Source: Sphingorhabdus sp. M41
GTDB taxonomy: Bacteria > Pseudomonadota > Alphaproteobacteria > Sphingomonadales > Sphingomonadaceae
Length of the DNA stretch: 64,000 nucleotides
Direction: 5' to 3'
Assembly: GCF_001586275.1 (NCBI RefSeq)
Contig: NZ_CP014545.1
Location: forward strand, 3,275,522 to 3,339,521
Position 1 is the first letter of the stretch; the number at the start of each line of letters is the position of its first letter. The notes under the pieces were generated by a model. That model searched no databases. It saw nothing but the letters and a program-made list of their open reading frames with translations, and was not told where the DNA came from. Positions 24,918 through 33,694 of the stretch are shown here, one piece after another. The position numbers were made by a program, and so were the translations under genes.

Positions 24918-26207
24918 TCAGGCGACAGCCAGTTCGGTCTTCACCGCCTTGCCGGTCCACCAGAACAGGATCGTGGCCAGGGTCAGGCTCACGACCACAC
25001 TCGTAATGACAGCATAGTTGAGCGACATGCTGCCATGGGCATCGGCCCAATTGTCGCTCATCAACCCGATCAACGCGGGTCCGATGCCATAGCCGAGCAG
25101 GTTGATCGACAGGCTGCTGATCGATGACGCCGTGCCGCGCTCGGTCGGCATGACAGCCGACTGAACCATGGAGATCGCGGCCCCCTGTGTGGAGACAAGC
25201 AAGACATAGCCGCAAATGTACAGCGCGAGAGTCATTTCCAGGCTGGTCGACAGCAGGCAGAAGGTCCAGAATGGCAAGGTCATCATGACGGCAAATGCGC
25301 AATAATAGGGTCGCCAGCTGGGGTTTTTCCTGGCCAGAAAATCGGCGAGATAGCCGCCCAAAATCATCCCGGGAACACCGCCGGCAAACATTACCGCACC
25401 AAGATAAACGCCAACTTCGCCCTTGGAGACGTCAAAATTGCGGATCAGCGTTGGCGCCAGCCATATGGCGAAGGCAAAGGACGGAATATTGGTGAAGCTA
25501 TTGGCGAGCACCACGCGCACAAAAATATGGTTCGTCCACAGCGACCGCATCGTCACCATGAACGGCTGCTGTCTGGCTGCTCCGGCTTTTTGCATTTGCT
25601 GTTTGAAAAAACGGCCCCGCTCGGGTTCTCGAACGGTCAGATAGAGGATCACACCCAGCAATATTCCCGGCAGGCCCAAAATTACAAAGGTCCACCGCCA
25701 GCCGTAGGCCTCTGCCAGCAAGCCCCCGGCAGCATAGCCCAGGACCGGTCCCAGAACCGCACCCGCAGCATATATGCCCATTGCCCGCGACAATTCGTGC
25801 GGCGCAAAATAATCGGTTATGACCGACACGGACGGCGGTCCGCCGCCAGCCTCCCCGACCCCGACTCCGAGCCGCGCTAGCAGCAATGTCCAGAATCCGA
25901 GCGCCGCGCCGCAGAGCGCCGACATCAGGCTCCACAGGGACAATGATACGGCGACCATAGTCTTGCGGTTGGTGCGGTCTGCCAGGCGACCCGCCGGAAT
26001 GCCGAGGATCAGATAGAAGACAGTAAAGGCAGTACCGGCGAGCAGGCCGATCTGCGTGTCATTCAGGACAAATTCGGCTTTGATATCCTCGATCAATATC
26101 GACATCACCAGACGGTCGGTGATGTTGAACATGAAGGTCAGCATCAGCATGATCAGCACATAATAGCGATAGACGCCGCCAGAGGCCGGGCCGGTATTGG
26201 ATTTCAT
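24918..26207 (-). CDS. MFS transporter, Spinster-like (second of two)
   Basis: A 429-residue MFS carrier with about 12 helices. It carries FNITDRLVMSILI in helix 1 and the loop motif GRLADRTNRKTMVAVS, and resembles the carrier at 21933-23249 in layout. The ATG at 26207 is chosen because GGAGAGGG precedes it; a TTG five codons upstream is also open. Two related carriers in one island may serve different intermediates, or uptake and export. Confidence 0.9.
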   Translation of the reverse strand: MKSNTGPASGGVYRYYVLIMLMLTFMFNITDRLVMSILIEDIKAEFVLNDTQIGLLAGTAFTVFYLILGIPAGRLADRTNRKTMVAVSLSLWSLMSALCGAALGFWTLLLARLGVGVGEAGGGPPSVSVITDYFAPHELSRAMGIYAAGAVLGPVLGYAAGGLLAEAYGWRWTFVILGLPGILLGVILYLTVREPERGRFFKQQMQKAGAARQQPFMVTMRSLWTNHIFVRVVLANSFTNIPSFAFAIWLAPTLIRNFDVSKGEVGVYLGAVMFAGGVPGMILGGYLADFLARKNPSWRPYYCAFAVMMTLPFWTFCLLSTSLEMTLALYICGYVLLVSTQGAAISMVQSAVMPTERGTASSISSLSINLLGYGIGPALIGLMSDNWADAHGSMSLNYAVITSVVVSLTLATILFWWTGKAVKTELAVA

Positions 26208-26313
26208 CTGCACCCTCTCCAAAGGATGCAGACGGCCTAGCGCGAAAAAGGGGACAGAGCCAGACAGGCGCCATCCCCTTAATTGATAGGATCAAAACTC
26301 ATACAGACCCATG

Positions 26314-26395
26314 CCGTTCGTGCCGAGCTTGTCGAAGCACATTTCAAACGGCGCGCTGTCTCCCATTCATCCTTCGACAGGCTCAGGACGAACGG
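26314..26395. repeat. Dispersed inverted repeat, family 1, copy A
   Basis: Two 24-base arms, one starting CCGTTCGTGCCGAGC and the other ending GCTCAGGACGAACGG, are inverted with three mismatches around about 34 bases. The element lies in the gap between the MFS gene and the acyl-CoA dehydrogenase pair. Related copies are at 50123-50191 and 52210-52299. This is the REP-like repeat common in sphingomonad intergenic DNA. Confidence 0.8.
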
Positions 26396-26405
26396 ATCGT
26401 TACGG

Positions 26406-27539
26406 CTAGCCCGCGGTCAGGGCAATATGCCGACGCATATGATGGTCAACGCTGCCAAATTCGCCTTCGATGATCGACAGGCGCTTGAAATAGCTGCCCA
26501 CGGCGAGTTCGTCGGTCATGCCCATGCCGCCATGGGTCTGGATCGCCGACTGGCCGATGAAGCGCGCTGCCTGGCCGATACGGACCTTGGCTGCAGAGAC
26601 ATTCTTCTTGCGCGTCGCGTCGTCCTCGTCGAGCTTGATCGTTGCCAGATAGCACATCGAAACCGACTGCTCATATTCCATCAGCATGTCCGCCATGCGG
26701 TGCTGCAATACCTGGAAGGAACCGATCGGCGTCCCGAATTGCTTGCGCTGGCGCGAATAGTCGAGCGTGGTTTCGTTGGTGACCTTCATCGCGCCCACCG
26801 CTTCGGCGCAGACCGCTGCGGTCGCTTCGTCGACAACCTTCTCGATCAGTGGCAGGCCATTGTCCGCGTCGCCGATCAGGGCATCGCCGGAGACTTTGAC
26901 ATTTTCGAAATAGACTTCCGAAGCGCGGCGACCGTCGACCGTCGCATAGTCGCGCGTGCTCACGCCCTGCGCATCCTTGGCGACGACGAATACCGAGACA
27001 CCGTCCTTGTCAGTCTGCCCGCCCGAAGTGCGCGCAGTCACGACAAAATGCGTCGCCCACGGCGCGCCAATCACGACAGCCTTGTGACCGTTGATGACAT
27101 AATCGCCGCCATCGGCCTTGGCCGTGGTTTCCAGATTGGCCAGGTCATAGCGACCGCGCGGTTCGGCATAGGCAAAGGCAAAGACCATCTCGCCGGAAAT
27201 GATTCCGCCGATATATTCTTCGCGCTGGGCCGAGCTGCCGCCATGTTTCAGGGCACCGCCAGCGCAGACCACGCTCGGAATGAACGGCTCGACCGCGAGG
27301 CCCTTGCCGAATTCTTCCATGATGATCATCGCTTCGGTGGCGCCGCCAAAACCGCCATCTTCTTCCGAAAAGGGCGCGGCCAGCATACCGAGTTCGGCAA
27401 GCTGTGCCCACAATTCCGGCCGCCAGCCGGAATCGCTGGCGATCACGCCGCGGCGCGTATCAAAGTCATATTGTTCGCGGATCAGGCGCGAAATGCCGTC
27501 GCGCACCATATTCTGTTCGTCGGTAAAATCGAAATCCAT
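26406..27539 (-). CDS. Acyl-CoA dehydrogenase, second of an adjacent pair
   Basis: A 377-residue acyl-CoA dehydrogenase. The FAD/substrate region has FAYAEPRGRYDLAN where most family members have the TEPxAGSD segment, so this loop is altered, and the helical C-domain has QTHGGMGMTDELAVG. Near the end RLSIIEGEFGSVDHH keeps a Glu at the place of the classical catalytic base. It is encoded 24 bp after the other dehydrogenase. Adjacent diverged pairs like this form alpha2beta2 enzymes in steroid and side-chain degradation, so a heteromer is likely; the substrate is unknown. Confidence 0.9.
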   Translation of the reverse strand: MDFDFTDEQNMVRDGISRLIREQYDFDTRRGVIASDSGWRPELWAQLAELGMLAAPFSEEDGGFGGATEAMIIMEEFGKGLAVEPFIPSVVCAGGALKHGGSSAQREEYIGGIISGEMVFAFAYAEPRGRYDLANLETTAKADGGDYVINGHKAVVIGAPWATHFVVTARTSGGQTDKDGVSVFVVAKDAQGVSTRDYATVDGRRASEVYFENVKVSGDALIGDADNGLPLIEKVVDEATAAVCAEAVGAMKVTNETTLDYSRQRKQFGTPIGSFQVLQHRMADMLMEYEQSVSMCYLATIKLDEDDATRKKNVSAAKVRIGQAARFIGQSAIQTHGGMGMTDELAVGSYFKRLSIIEGEFGSVDHHMRRHIALTAG

Positions 27540-27563
27540 ATTGGTTCCCCTGTGTCGGTCCGC

Positions 27564-28760
27564 TTAAAGGCCGAGGATCATTTTTGTGATGATATTGCGC
27601 TGGATCTCGTTGGACCCGCCATAGATCGACGTCTTGCGCATGTTGAAATAGGTCGGTGCCGCGTGATGGGCATAGTCCGGACCAATCGGGAAGTCGTTCG
27701 ACCCGTCATCCGGGAAGCTGCGGAAATCGGGCGTGCCATAATGGCCGACCGCTTCCAGCGTCAGTTCGGTGAGCCGCTGCTGGATTTCCGTGCCCTTGAC
27801 CTTGAGCAAGGAGCTTTCCGGTCCCGGTCCCTTGCCCGCCTGTTCACCGGCCAGCGTCCGCAGCTCGGTAATTTCCAGGGCGGAGAGATCAATCTCCAGC
27901 TGGCTGATCTTGGTGGCAAAGCCCATGTCCTCGATCAGCGGTTTGCCGTCGAGCATTTCGCCAGCGGCAATTTCCTTGAGTTGTTCCACGCCGCGCTTCG
28001 ACCGCGCCACACCAGCAATGCCCGAACGTTCGTGCGCGAGCAGGAACTTGGCATAGGTCCAGCCCTTATTCTCTTCGCCAATCAGATTGGTCGCCGGCAC
28101 ACGGACATCGGTCAGCCACACTTCATTGACTTCATGTCCGCCGTCAATCAGCTTGATCGGGCGCACTTCGATGCCGGGTGTTTTCATGTCGACGAGAATG
28201 AAGCTGATGCCCATTTGCGGCTTCGGCGCATCCGGGTCGGTCCGGCAAAGGAAGAAACCCCAGTCGGCATGCTGCGCCAGCGTGGTCCAGGTTTTCTGGC
28301 CGTTGAGGATATAATCGTCACCGTCGCGAACAGCGGTGGTTTTCAGCGAGGCCAGATCGGAACCGGCGCCGGGTTCCGAATAGCCCTGACACCACCACAC
28401 GTCACCCGAACGGATACCGGGCAGATGTTCGGCCTTCTGCTCTTCATTGCCGAATGTATAGATCACCGGACCAACCATCGACACGCCAAAGGGCAGTGGC
28501 ATGACGGTGTTTTTCCGTGCATTTTCCTCACCCCAGATATAGCGCTGCGTCGGCGTCCAGCCGGTGCCGCCATATTCAGTTGGCCAGGCCGGCGTGGACC
28601 AGCCCTTTTTGCCGAGAATCTTGTGCCAGGCGAGCAGATCCTCACGGCTCATTTCGTCCTGCACACCGCGAGTCCCGATATCTTGCGGATAATTATTTTC
28701 AATAAATTCACGCACTTCGGCGCGAAAGGCCTTTTCTTCTTCGCTGAATTCAAGATTCAT
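27564..28760 (-). CDS. Acyl-CoA dehydrogenase, first of an adjacent pair
   Basis: A 398-residue acyl-CoA dehydrogenase with MNLEFSEEEKAFRAEV at the start, QGYSEPGAGSDLASLKT for the FAD/substrate loop, NGQKTWTTLAQHAD, and KTSIYGGSNEIQRNII near the end, where the usual catalytic Glu position is Gly. A TTG far upstream is open, but the ATG at 28760 follows AAGGAG and gives the family N-terminus. With the next gene it probably makes a two-subunit dehydrogenase in which the active-site parts are divided. A motif TTAATTGCACGGTTAA lies 63-78 bp upstream and resembles one before the dehydrogenase at 41824. Confidence 0.92.
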   Translation of the reverse strand: MNLEFSEEEKAFRAEVREFIENNYPQDIGTRGVQDEMSREDLLAWHKILGKKGWSTPAWPTEYGGTGWTPTQRYIWGEENARKNTVMPLPFGVSMVGPVIYTFGNEEQKAEHLPGIRSGDVWWCQGYSEPGAGSDLASLKTTAVRDGDDYILNGQKTWTTLAQHADWGFFLCRTDPDAPKPQMGISFILVDMKTPGIEVRPIKLIDGGHEVNEVWLTDVRVPATNLIGEENKGWTYAKFLLAHERSGIAGVARSKRGVEQLKEIAAGEMLDGKPLIEDMGFATKISQLEIDLSALEITELRTLAGEQAGKGPGPESSLLKVKGTEIQQRLTELTLEAVGHYGTPDFRSFPDDGSNDFPIGPDYAHHAAPTYFNMRKTSIYGGSNEIQRNIITKMILGL

Positions 28761-29128
28761 GGGAGCGCTCCTTGGTAAGAATTTGGCCGGACTATAGGCT
28801 GAAAACCGCCGGAAACAAGCAATTAACCGTGCAATTAAGGTGACGCTACGGCAAGGGTGGATCGGCGCCATCCACGCTCCGGCATATTCTCTCCGGTTCG
28901 TGCGGAGAATGACGTTCCTTGCTCCGATAGTCGAATCTGATGATAAATGCCAACCGCTCGCACAGGGCGTTCGCCGATGTGCGCAGGCCCTGTTCGCCAC
29001 AGACCGACTCTCGTGCGGAGCCGCTATCCGGCATGGGATCGACCCCATGTCCCAAAGGCCACTTGGCTTAAAACATTCGCTCCGCTATAAGTTGCAAATT
29101 GCCATTCAATAATCCGGGTGAAATTTCC
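28761..29128. other. Intergenic stretch between divergent acyl-CoA dehydrogenase and molybdoenzyme operons
   Basis: About 370 bp with no convincing gene. The left 80 bp hold the candidate operator at 28819-28838 for the minus-strand dehydrogenases. The middle (about 28860-29060) contains several imperfect repeats such as CTCCGG...CGGAGAATG, and resembles decayed repeat or gene remnants. The right end should carry the promoter of the operon at 29129. Confidence 0.45.
28819..28838. promoter_or_regulatory. GCAATTAA direct repeat / TTAATTG-type box before acyl-CoA dehydrogenases
   Basis: On the plus strand GCAATTAA occurs twice with a CCGT spacer. Read on the minus strand the core is TTAATTGCACGGTTAA (28838-28823), which matches the box at 41732-41747 upstream of another acyl-CoA dehydrogenase at 13 of 16 bases. 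It lies 59-78 bp upstream of the ATG at 28760, a normal distance for a promoter operator. Confidence 0.5.
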
Positions 29129-29608
29129 ATGATCAAGCTGAACGTCAACGGTCAGGCCCGGGAGGTCGACGCAGACCCGGCGACACCGATATTGTGGGTC
29201 GTGCGCGAGAATCTGAAAATGCCCGGTACCAAGTTCGGCTGCGGCATTGCCCAGTGCGGCGCCTGCACCGTGCACCTGGATGGCAAACCGGTCCGCAGCT
29301 GCTCGACACCGGTTTCCGCTGCCGAAGGAAAATCCGTCACAACGATCGAGGGCATCGCCAGCAAGGACGGCACCTTGCACAAGGTCCAGCAGGCCTGGAT
29401 CGAAGCCCAGGTGCCGCAATGCGGCTATTGCCAGTCGGGCCAGATCATGTCGGCGACGGCATTGCTGCAGAAAAACCCGCAGCCGACCGACGCCCAGATC
29501 GATGCCGCGATGGCGGGTAACGTCTGCCGCTGCGGCATGTATGGCCGGATTCGCTCAGCGATCAAGGCGGCAGCGGGCATTGAACAACCCGCGAAAGAGG
29601 AGGCCTAG
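29129..29608 (+). CDS. 2Fe-2S small subunit of periplasmic molybdenum hydroxylase (IorA-like)
   Basis: A 159-residue small subunit with cluster ligands C38, C43, C46 and C58 and C98, C101, C133 and C135. It is closely related to the protein at 321-776. The ATG at 29129 is preferred to a longer frame because the family starts at the first beta strand (MIKLNVNG). It has no signal of its own; in this family the folded small subunit is carried out with the Tat-exported large subunit encoded 3 bp downstream. It relays electrons from molybdenum to the cytochrome encoded later in the operon. Confidence 0.94.
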   Translation: MIKLNVNGQAREVDADPATPILWVVRENLKMPGTKFGCGIAQCGACTVHLDGKPVRSCSTPVSAAEGKSVTTIEGIASKDGTLHKVQQAWIEAQVPQCGYCQSGQIMSATALLQKNPQPTDAQIDAAMAGNVCRCGMYGRIRSAIKAAAGIEQPAKEEA

Positions 29609-29611
29609 GTC

Positions 29612-31819
29612 ATGGGCAAATGGTCAAGACGCGCCTTCATCGGAGCCGGCGTGGCAGCCGGTGGTGCTCTGGTTGTCGGCGTCGCCGTGCGCCAGGGCAA
29701 TCCGATCGACCGGCTGGGCCCGCTGCTCACCGATGGCGAGGATCAGCAATTGCTCAATGCCTGGGTCAAGGTCGATGCCGACAATATCGTTACCGCCGTC
29801 ATCCCCCATGTCGAAATGGGGCAGGGCGTCCATACGGCGCTGGCACAGATGCTGGCGGACGAAATGGATGCTGACTGGAACAAGGTGCAAATCCTCGAAG
29901 CACCAGCAGACATGCAATATGTATCCGATTCGATCGCCCGCGATTTTCTGGTCCCCGATCTCGAAGTCCCGGCGATATTTGAACCGACGGTCGCAGGCGG
30001 CATATTGGAGCTGGCGCAGGCAATGGGTCTGCAATTTACCGGCGGCAGCTATTCCGTCCGTGCCACCGGGCAGCGGGCGATGCGCACCGCCGGTGCCACA
30101 GCCCGCGAAATGCTGGTCGCGGCAGCGGCGAGCGAATGGCAGGTTCCTGCCAGTGAAATCAGTACGGCGGACAGCATGCTCGTCCATGCAAAGAGCGGCA
30201 AGGCCGAACCATTTGCGAAATTTGCCCGCGCCGCAGCCGAGCAAAGCCTGCCCGCCAGACCGACGCTCAAATCGCCGGACAATTACAGGGTCATGGGCCA
30301 GCCGAAGCAGCGCCACGATATTCCGGCCAAGGTCGATGGCAGTGCCGTTTTCGGCATTGATGCCGATGTGCCGGGGATGAAATATGCGGCGGTCAAGGCC
30401 CCTCCGGTCATTGGCGCAACGGTTGAATCGATGGATGCGAGCACCGCGAAGACCATGGCGGGCGTTCTGCAGATCCTCAACATGGGCGATTTTGTCGCCG
30501 TGGTTGCCGATGGCTATTGGCAAGCGCAACAGGCGCTGAACACTATCACCGCCCAATATAGCAAAACCGAAGGCGATGGCCTTGACCAGGACGCGATTTT
30601 CGCCCGCTATGCCAGCCATCTGGACGAAGCCGGGGAAGACGGGGGCGATATGCAAACTGAAGCGGGCGATGTCGCCAAAAGCTTCGCCGGTGCGACGACC
30701 AGGGTCGAAGCCGAATATAAAGTGCCTTTCCTCGCCCATGCGACGATGGAGCCGATGAACTGCACCGCCTGGGTACGCGATGGCAAATGTGATGTCTGGT
30801 CGGGTCATCAGGCTCCGATCCATGCACGCCAGGCAGCTGCCGATGCCGCTGGTCTGGCATTTGAGGATGTGACCTATCACAACGGCTATCTTGGTGGCGG
30901 CTTCGGACGCCGGTCGGAAAATGACGCTGTCATCATGGCGACGCGAATCGCCAGTGCAACCGGCTATCCGGTCAAGATGATCTGGTCGCGGGAAGAGGAC
31001 ACGGCACAGGATCACTACCGCCCGTCGGCGACCAGTCGCTTCCGCGGCGGGCTCGACAAGGATGGCAGGCTGGTCAGCTGGGACAATATCCATACCCATC
31101 TGTTCGATCCGAAAGATGCGCCAACCGTGCCTTATTACAATATTGCCAGTCACAAGATCCGCAAGGTCGACGTACCGATGCATCTGCGCTTCGGTCCCTG
31201 GCGTTCGGTTGACCACAGCCAGCATGGCTTCTTCATCGAATCCTTTGTCGATGAAATGGCCCATGCCGCAGGCAAGGATGGCTATGCCTTCCGCCGCGAA
31301 CTGCTGGCGGGATCACCGCGCCATTTGAAAGTGCTCGACACCGCCGCGAAAATGTCCGGCTGGGGCAGCGCCTTGCCGGAAAAACATGGTCGGGGAATCG
31401 CCTTTGTCCCGTCCTTCGGGTCAATTGTGGCTCAGGTTGCCGAAGTCGACATGAGCGGGCCCAAGCCGAAGGTGACAAAAGTCTATGTTGCCGCCGATCC
31501 CGGCTTTGTCGTCAATCCCGACGGCTTTGCCGCGCAGATGGAAAGCGGCATTGTCTATGGCCTGACCGCAGCCCTCTATGGCGAGATCACGCTCAAGGAT
31601 GGCACGGTCCAGCAAAGCAATTTCCACGACTATCCCATGCTCCGGATCAACGAGATGCCGGAGGTGGAAGTGGCGCTGATCAATGGCGATCACAAGCATC
31701 TCGGCGGCGGCGGCGAACCGGGCCTGCCACCCATTGCGCCTGCCGTCACCAACGCGATTTTCGCGGCCACCGGTACGCGGATTCGCGAACTGCCTTTGTC
31801 CAAACACAGCTTTGCCTGA
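29612..31819 (+). CDS. Tat-exported molybdopterin-binding large subunit (IorB-like aldehyde/N-heteroaromatic oxidoreductase)
   Basis: A 735-residue xanthine-oxidase-family large subunit. The N-terminus is a twin-arginine signal (SRRAFIG at residues 5-11 followed by a hydrophobic Gly/Ala stretch), so the enzyme is predicted to act in the periplasm. Family blocks are [19 protein letters not shown] near residue 69, the [20 protein letters not shown] block around 425, and [19 protein letters not shown] near 705, whose Glu is the catalytic base in the family. It is followed by a lipoprotein cytochrome c and a cofactor nucleotidyltransferase, making a self-contained unit. The substrate is not known. 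Confidence 0.94.
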   Translation: MGKWSRRAFIGAGVAAGGALVVGVAVRQGNPIDRLGPLLTDGEDQQLLNAWVKVDADNIVTAVIPHVEMGQGVHTALAQMLADEMDADWNKVQILEAPADMQYVSDSIARDFLVPDLEVPAIFEPTVAGGILELAQAMGLQFTGGSYSVRATGQRAMRTAGATAREMLVAAAASEWQVPASEISTADSMLVHAKSGKAEPFAKFARAAAEQSLPARPTLKSPDNYRVMGQPKQRHDIPAKVDGSAVFGIDADVPGMKYAAVKAPPVIGATVESMDASTAKTMAGVLQILNMGDFVAVVADGYWQAQQALNTITAQYSKTEGDGLDQDAIFARYASHLDEAGEDGGDMQTEAGDVAKSFAGATTRVEAEYKVPFLAHATMEPMNCTAWVRDGKCDVWSGHQAPIHARQAAADAAGLAFEDVTYHNGYLGGGFGRRSENDAVIMATRIASATGYPVKMIWSREEDTAQDHYRPSATSRFRGGLDKDGRLVSWDNIHTHLFDPKDAPTVPYYNIASHKIRKVDVPMHLRFGPWRSVDHSQHGFFIESFVDEMAHAAGKDGYAFRRELLAGSPRHLKVLDTAAKMSGWGSALPEKHGRGIAFVPSFGSIVAQVAEVDMSGPKPKVTKVYVAADPGFVVNPDGFAAQMESGIVYGLTAALYGEITLKDGTVQQSNFHDYPMLRINEMPEVEVALINGDHKHLGGGGEPGLPPIAPAVTNAIFAATGTRIRELPLSKHSFA

Positions 31820-31832
31820 TCGGAGTCGAGAC

Positions 31833-32309
31833 ATGACCAAAGCGCGAACCCTTGCCTGCCTTTCCGTTTTTCTGCTCGCTGCCTGTGGCGCTGATCCGGC
31901 ACCAGGACCGGTGGAGCAGATTATCGTTCGCGAACCCGGAGCGGCACCGGCCGTCACTGTCGCCACCGCAGATGCCAATGCCGACGCTCCGGCCAGCGCG
32001 CTGCTCGCGGAAGGCAAAGCCGCCTTTGCCAATTGCTCCGCCTGCCACAGTCTGGAACAGGGCGCAGCCAGTGGCGTCGGCCCCAATCTCTTCGATATCG
32101 TCGGCAAGGCAGCCGGAGAAGTCGCCGGATTTGCCTATTCGGATGCCTTGAAGGCGTCAGGCGTTACCTGGACCACTGCGGAACTCGATAGCTTCATCGC
32201 CAATCCAGCCGCAAAAATTCCCGGTACCACGATGGTTGCAGGGGCGATTGCTGATCCGGCCAAACGACAGGCCGTCATCGCCTATATCGAAAGCGCCAGC
32301 GGCAATTGA
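31833..32309 (+). CDS. Lipoprotein c-type cytochrome (electron acceptor of molybdoenzyme)
   Basis: A 158-residue mono-haem cytochrome c. The N-terminus is a lipoprotein signal ending in LLAAC (Cys18), then a flexible Ala/Pro-rich linker to about residue 55. The haem site is CSACH (C68, C71, H72), [11 protein letters not shown] follows, and the likely distal Met is in [10 protein letters not shown]. It resembles cytochrome c2/c552-like domains. Anchored in a membrane facing the periplasm, it can take electrons from the IorAB-type enzyme encoded just upstream. The ATG at 31833 follows a CGGAG site. Its stop overlaps the TTG of the next gene. Confidence 0.92.
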   Translation: MTKARTLACLSVFLLAACGADPAPGPVEQIIVREPGAAPAVTVATADANADAPASALLAEGKAAFANCSACHSLEQGAASGVGPNLFDIVGKAAGEVAGFAYSDALKASGVTWTTAELDSFIANPAAKIPGTTMVAGAIADPAKRQAVIAYIESASGN

Positions 32310-32908
32310 ACGAGCGTTCCGGCATCATGCTGGCGCTGCTGGCCGCCGGGCAATCCCGCAGATTTGGTGAACAGGACAAGCTGTGCGCATTGCTCGGCGG
32401 CAGGATGCTCGGTCTGCATGCAGCGGAAACCGCTGCGGAAATGCCCTTCTCGCAAAAACTCGTGATCAGTTCGCCGGACCATCCCTGCTCTGCGCAGTGG
32501 ACCGCTTTGGGTTTTCAGGTGATCGCCAATGAAGACGCCGCGAAAGGCCAGGCAACATCCGTGCGGCTCGCTGCAACCCATGCCATCGAAGCCGGAGCCA
32601 AGGCGCTGTGCATCATGCTGGCCGACATGCCTTTTGTGACCCCTGATCATATCGGGAAACTGATTGAGGGTTTCGCGCAAGCGGGCAGCACCCGCACCGT
32701 CGCCTCCGGCCGCAACGGCCAGACGATGCCGCCTGCAATATTCCCGTCCGGCTCGCTGGAAAGGCTGATCGGGCTGACAGGCGATTCCGGCGCTAGAAAG
32801 CTACTGGGTGATGCTCTTCTCACCACAGGCGGTGATCAACTTCTGATGGATATAGACACGCCGGAAGATCTGGCGGAAGCCAACCGAAACTTCCGGCAAA
32901 TCAATTAG
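32306..32908 (+). CDS. MocA-like molybdenum cofactor nucleotidyltransferase
   Basis: A 200-residue NTP-transferase of the MobA/MocA type. The nucleotide loop LALLAAGQSRRFGEQDKL lies at the N-terminus, CIMLADMPFVTP carries the metal-binding aspartate, and a D-x-DTPEDL segment is near the end. MocA-type enzymes make molybdopterin cytosine dinucleotide, the cofactor of xanthine-oxidase-family enzymes of this kind. Its place as the last gene of the molybdoenzyme operon fits this role. The TTG at 32306 overlaps the cytochrome stop (TTGA) and keeps the first strand complete; an ATG at 32327 is the alternative. Confidence 0.86.
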   Translation: MNERSGIMLALLAAGQSRRFGEQDKLCALLGGRMLGLHAAETAAEMPFSQKLVISSPDHPCSAQWTALGFQVIANEDAAKGQATSVRLAATHAIEAGAKALCIMLADMPFVTPDHIGKLIEGFAQAGSTRTVASGRNGQTMPPAIFPSGSLERLIGLTGDSGARKLLGDALLTTGGDQLLMDIDTPEDLAEANRNFRQIN

Positions 32909-32926
32909 CTAAGTGCTGAAAAGCAG

Positions 32927-33568
32927 TCAGTCGCGGTCCAGCCTGCGCCCCAGTTTCACGAAAAACACGATCAGGAATGGTACCAGCAGGAAGGACAGAA
33001 CCACCTTGGCCGAGCCCTGACCAAGCAGCAATTGCCCGATCGGACGCTCGCCGTAAAAAGCGATGGTGATGAAGATCAGCGTATCAACAACTTGCGACAA
33101 GGCGCTGGCAATGGCGGCGCGCAAGGCCAGCATCGCGCCCTTCATATTGGCGAGGCGGGAGAAGATATAGACGTTGAGAAATTGCGAGACGCCATAAGCG
33201 ATGATCCCCGCGAACATCAGCCGGGCACCCTGGGACAATATGATCGGAAAGGCTTCTTTCGCCGGTTCATACATCCCCGGATCGGTCGGCAGCGCCAAGA
33301 CTATCTGGATCAGGATGATGGCGGTGATCAGAGGGACGAAACCCAGCCGGACCAGTCTGTTGGCAACATCCCGGCCGTGCAGTTCGGCGACCGAGCTGGA
33401 CAATACCACCAGCAGCAGGAACGGGAAAATCCCCGATTCCACCGCCAAGGGCCCGATCGCAACCTGCTTCGCGCCCAATATTCCGGCGATGCAGGTCATT
33501 CCTCCGTAGAGCACGGCAAACACGAATAGAGATCGCGGGATGAGAGTGGTTTTTGATGTATCGGTCAT
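32927..33568 (-). CDS. VUT-family queuosine precursor transporter (YhhQ-like)
   Basis: A 213-residue integral membrane protein with six predicted helices. Family features are ILGAKQVAIGPLAVESGIFPFLLLVVLSSSVAELHG near the N-terminus split over helices 1-3, and SQVVDTLIFITIAFYG in helix 5. Members import queuine-type precursors (preQ0/preQ1) for tRNA modification. It is single and divergent from the LOG gene. The leader (33569-33694) was examined for a preQ1 riboswitch without a convincing match. Confidence 0.9.
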   Translation of the reverse strand: MTDTSKTTLIPRSLFVFAVLYGGMTCIAGILGAKQVAIGPLAVESGIFPFLLLVVLSSSVAELHGRDVANRLVRLGFVPLITAIILIQIVLALPTDPGMYEPAKEAFPIILSQGARLMFAGIIAYGVSQFLNVYIFSRLANMKGAMLALRAAIASALSQVVDTLIFITIAFYGERPIGQLLLGQGSAKVVLSFLLVPFLIVFFVKLGRRLDRD

Positions 33569-33694
33569 CGCGATGCCCTAGCGTGGTCGGCGACGAAAAA
33601 AAAGAAATAGTCACAGGGGTTATTTTTTCTATAGGGAAAAAGAAACGTACATCAGCAGATCGCGGCCCCTTGTGTCGCACGATCGGGGGATAAT

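Noticed and set aside
26283..28778. 831-codon open frame on the plus strand opposite both acyl-CoA dehydrogenases
   Set aside because: It mirrors the codon structure of the two real genes, has no domain pattern, and runs over the gap and both genes; it is a GC-bias shadow.
28823..28838. CtrA box before the acyl-CoA dehydrogenases (TTAA...TTAA)
   Set aside because: The spacing between the TTAA halves is 8, not 7, both here and at 41732-41747; the shared inner bases fit a different operator better.
29624..31264. 546-codon open frame on the minus strand opposite the molybdoenzyme large subunit
   Set aside because: Antisense shadow; the plus-strand frame has complete family motifs and a Tat signal.
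33569..33694. Possible preQ1 riboswitch before the queuosine-precursor transporter
   Set aside because: A CCCTATAGAAAAAATAA-like stretch on the minus strand resembles the 3' part of a preQ1-I aptamer, but no matching 5' stem or loop was found.
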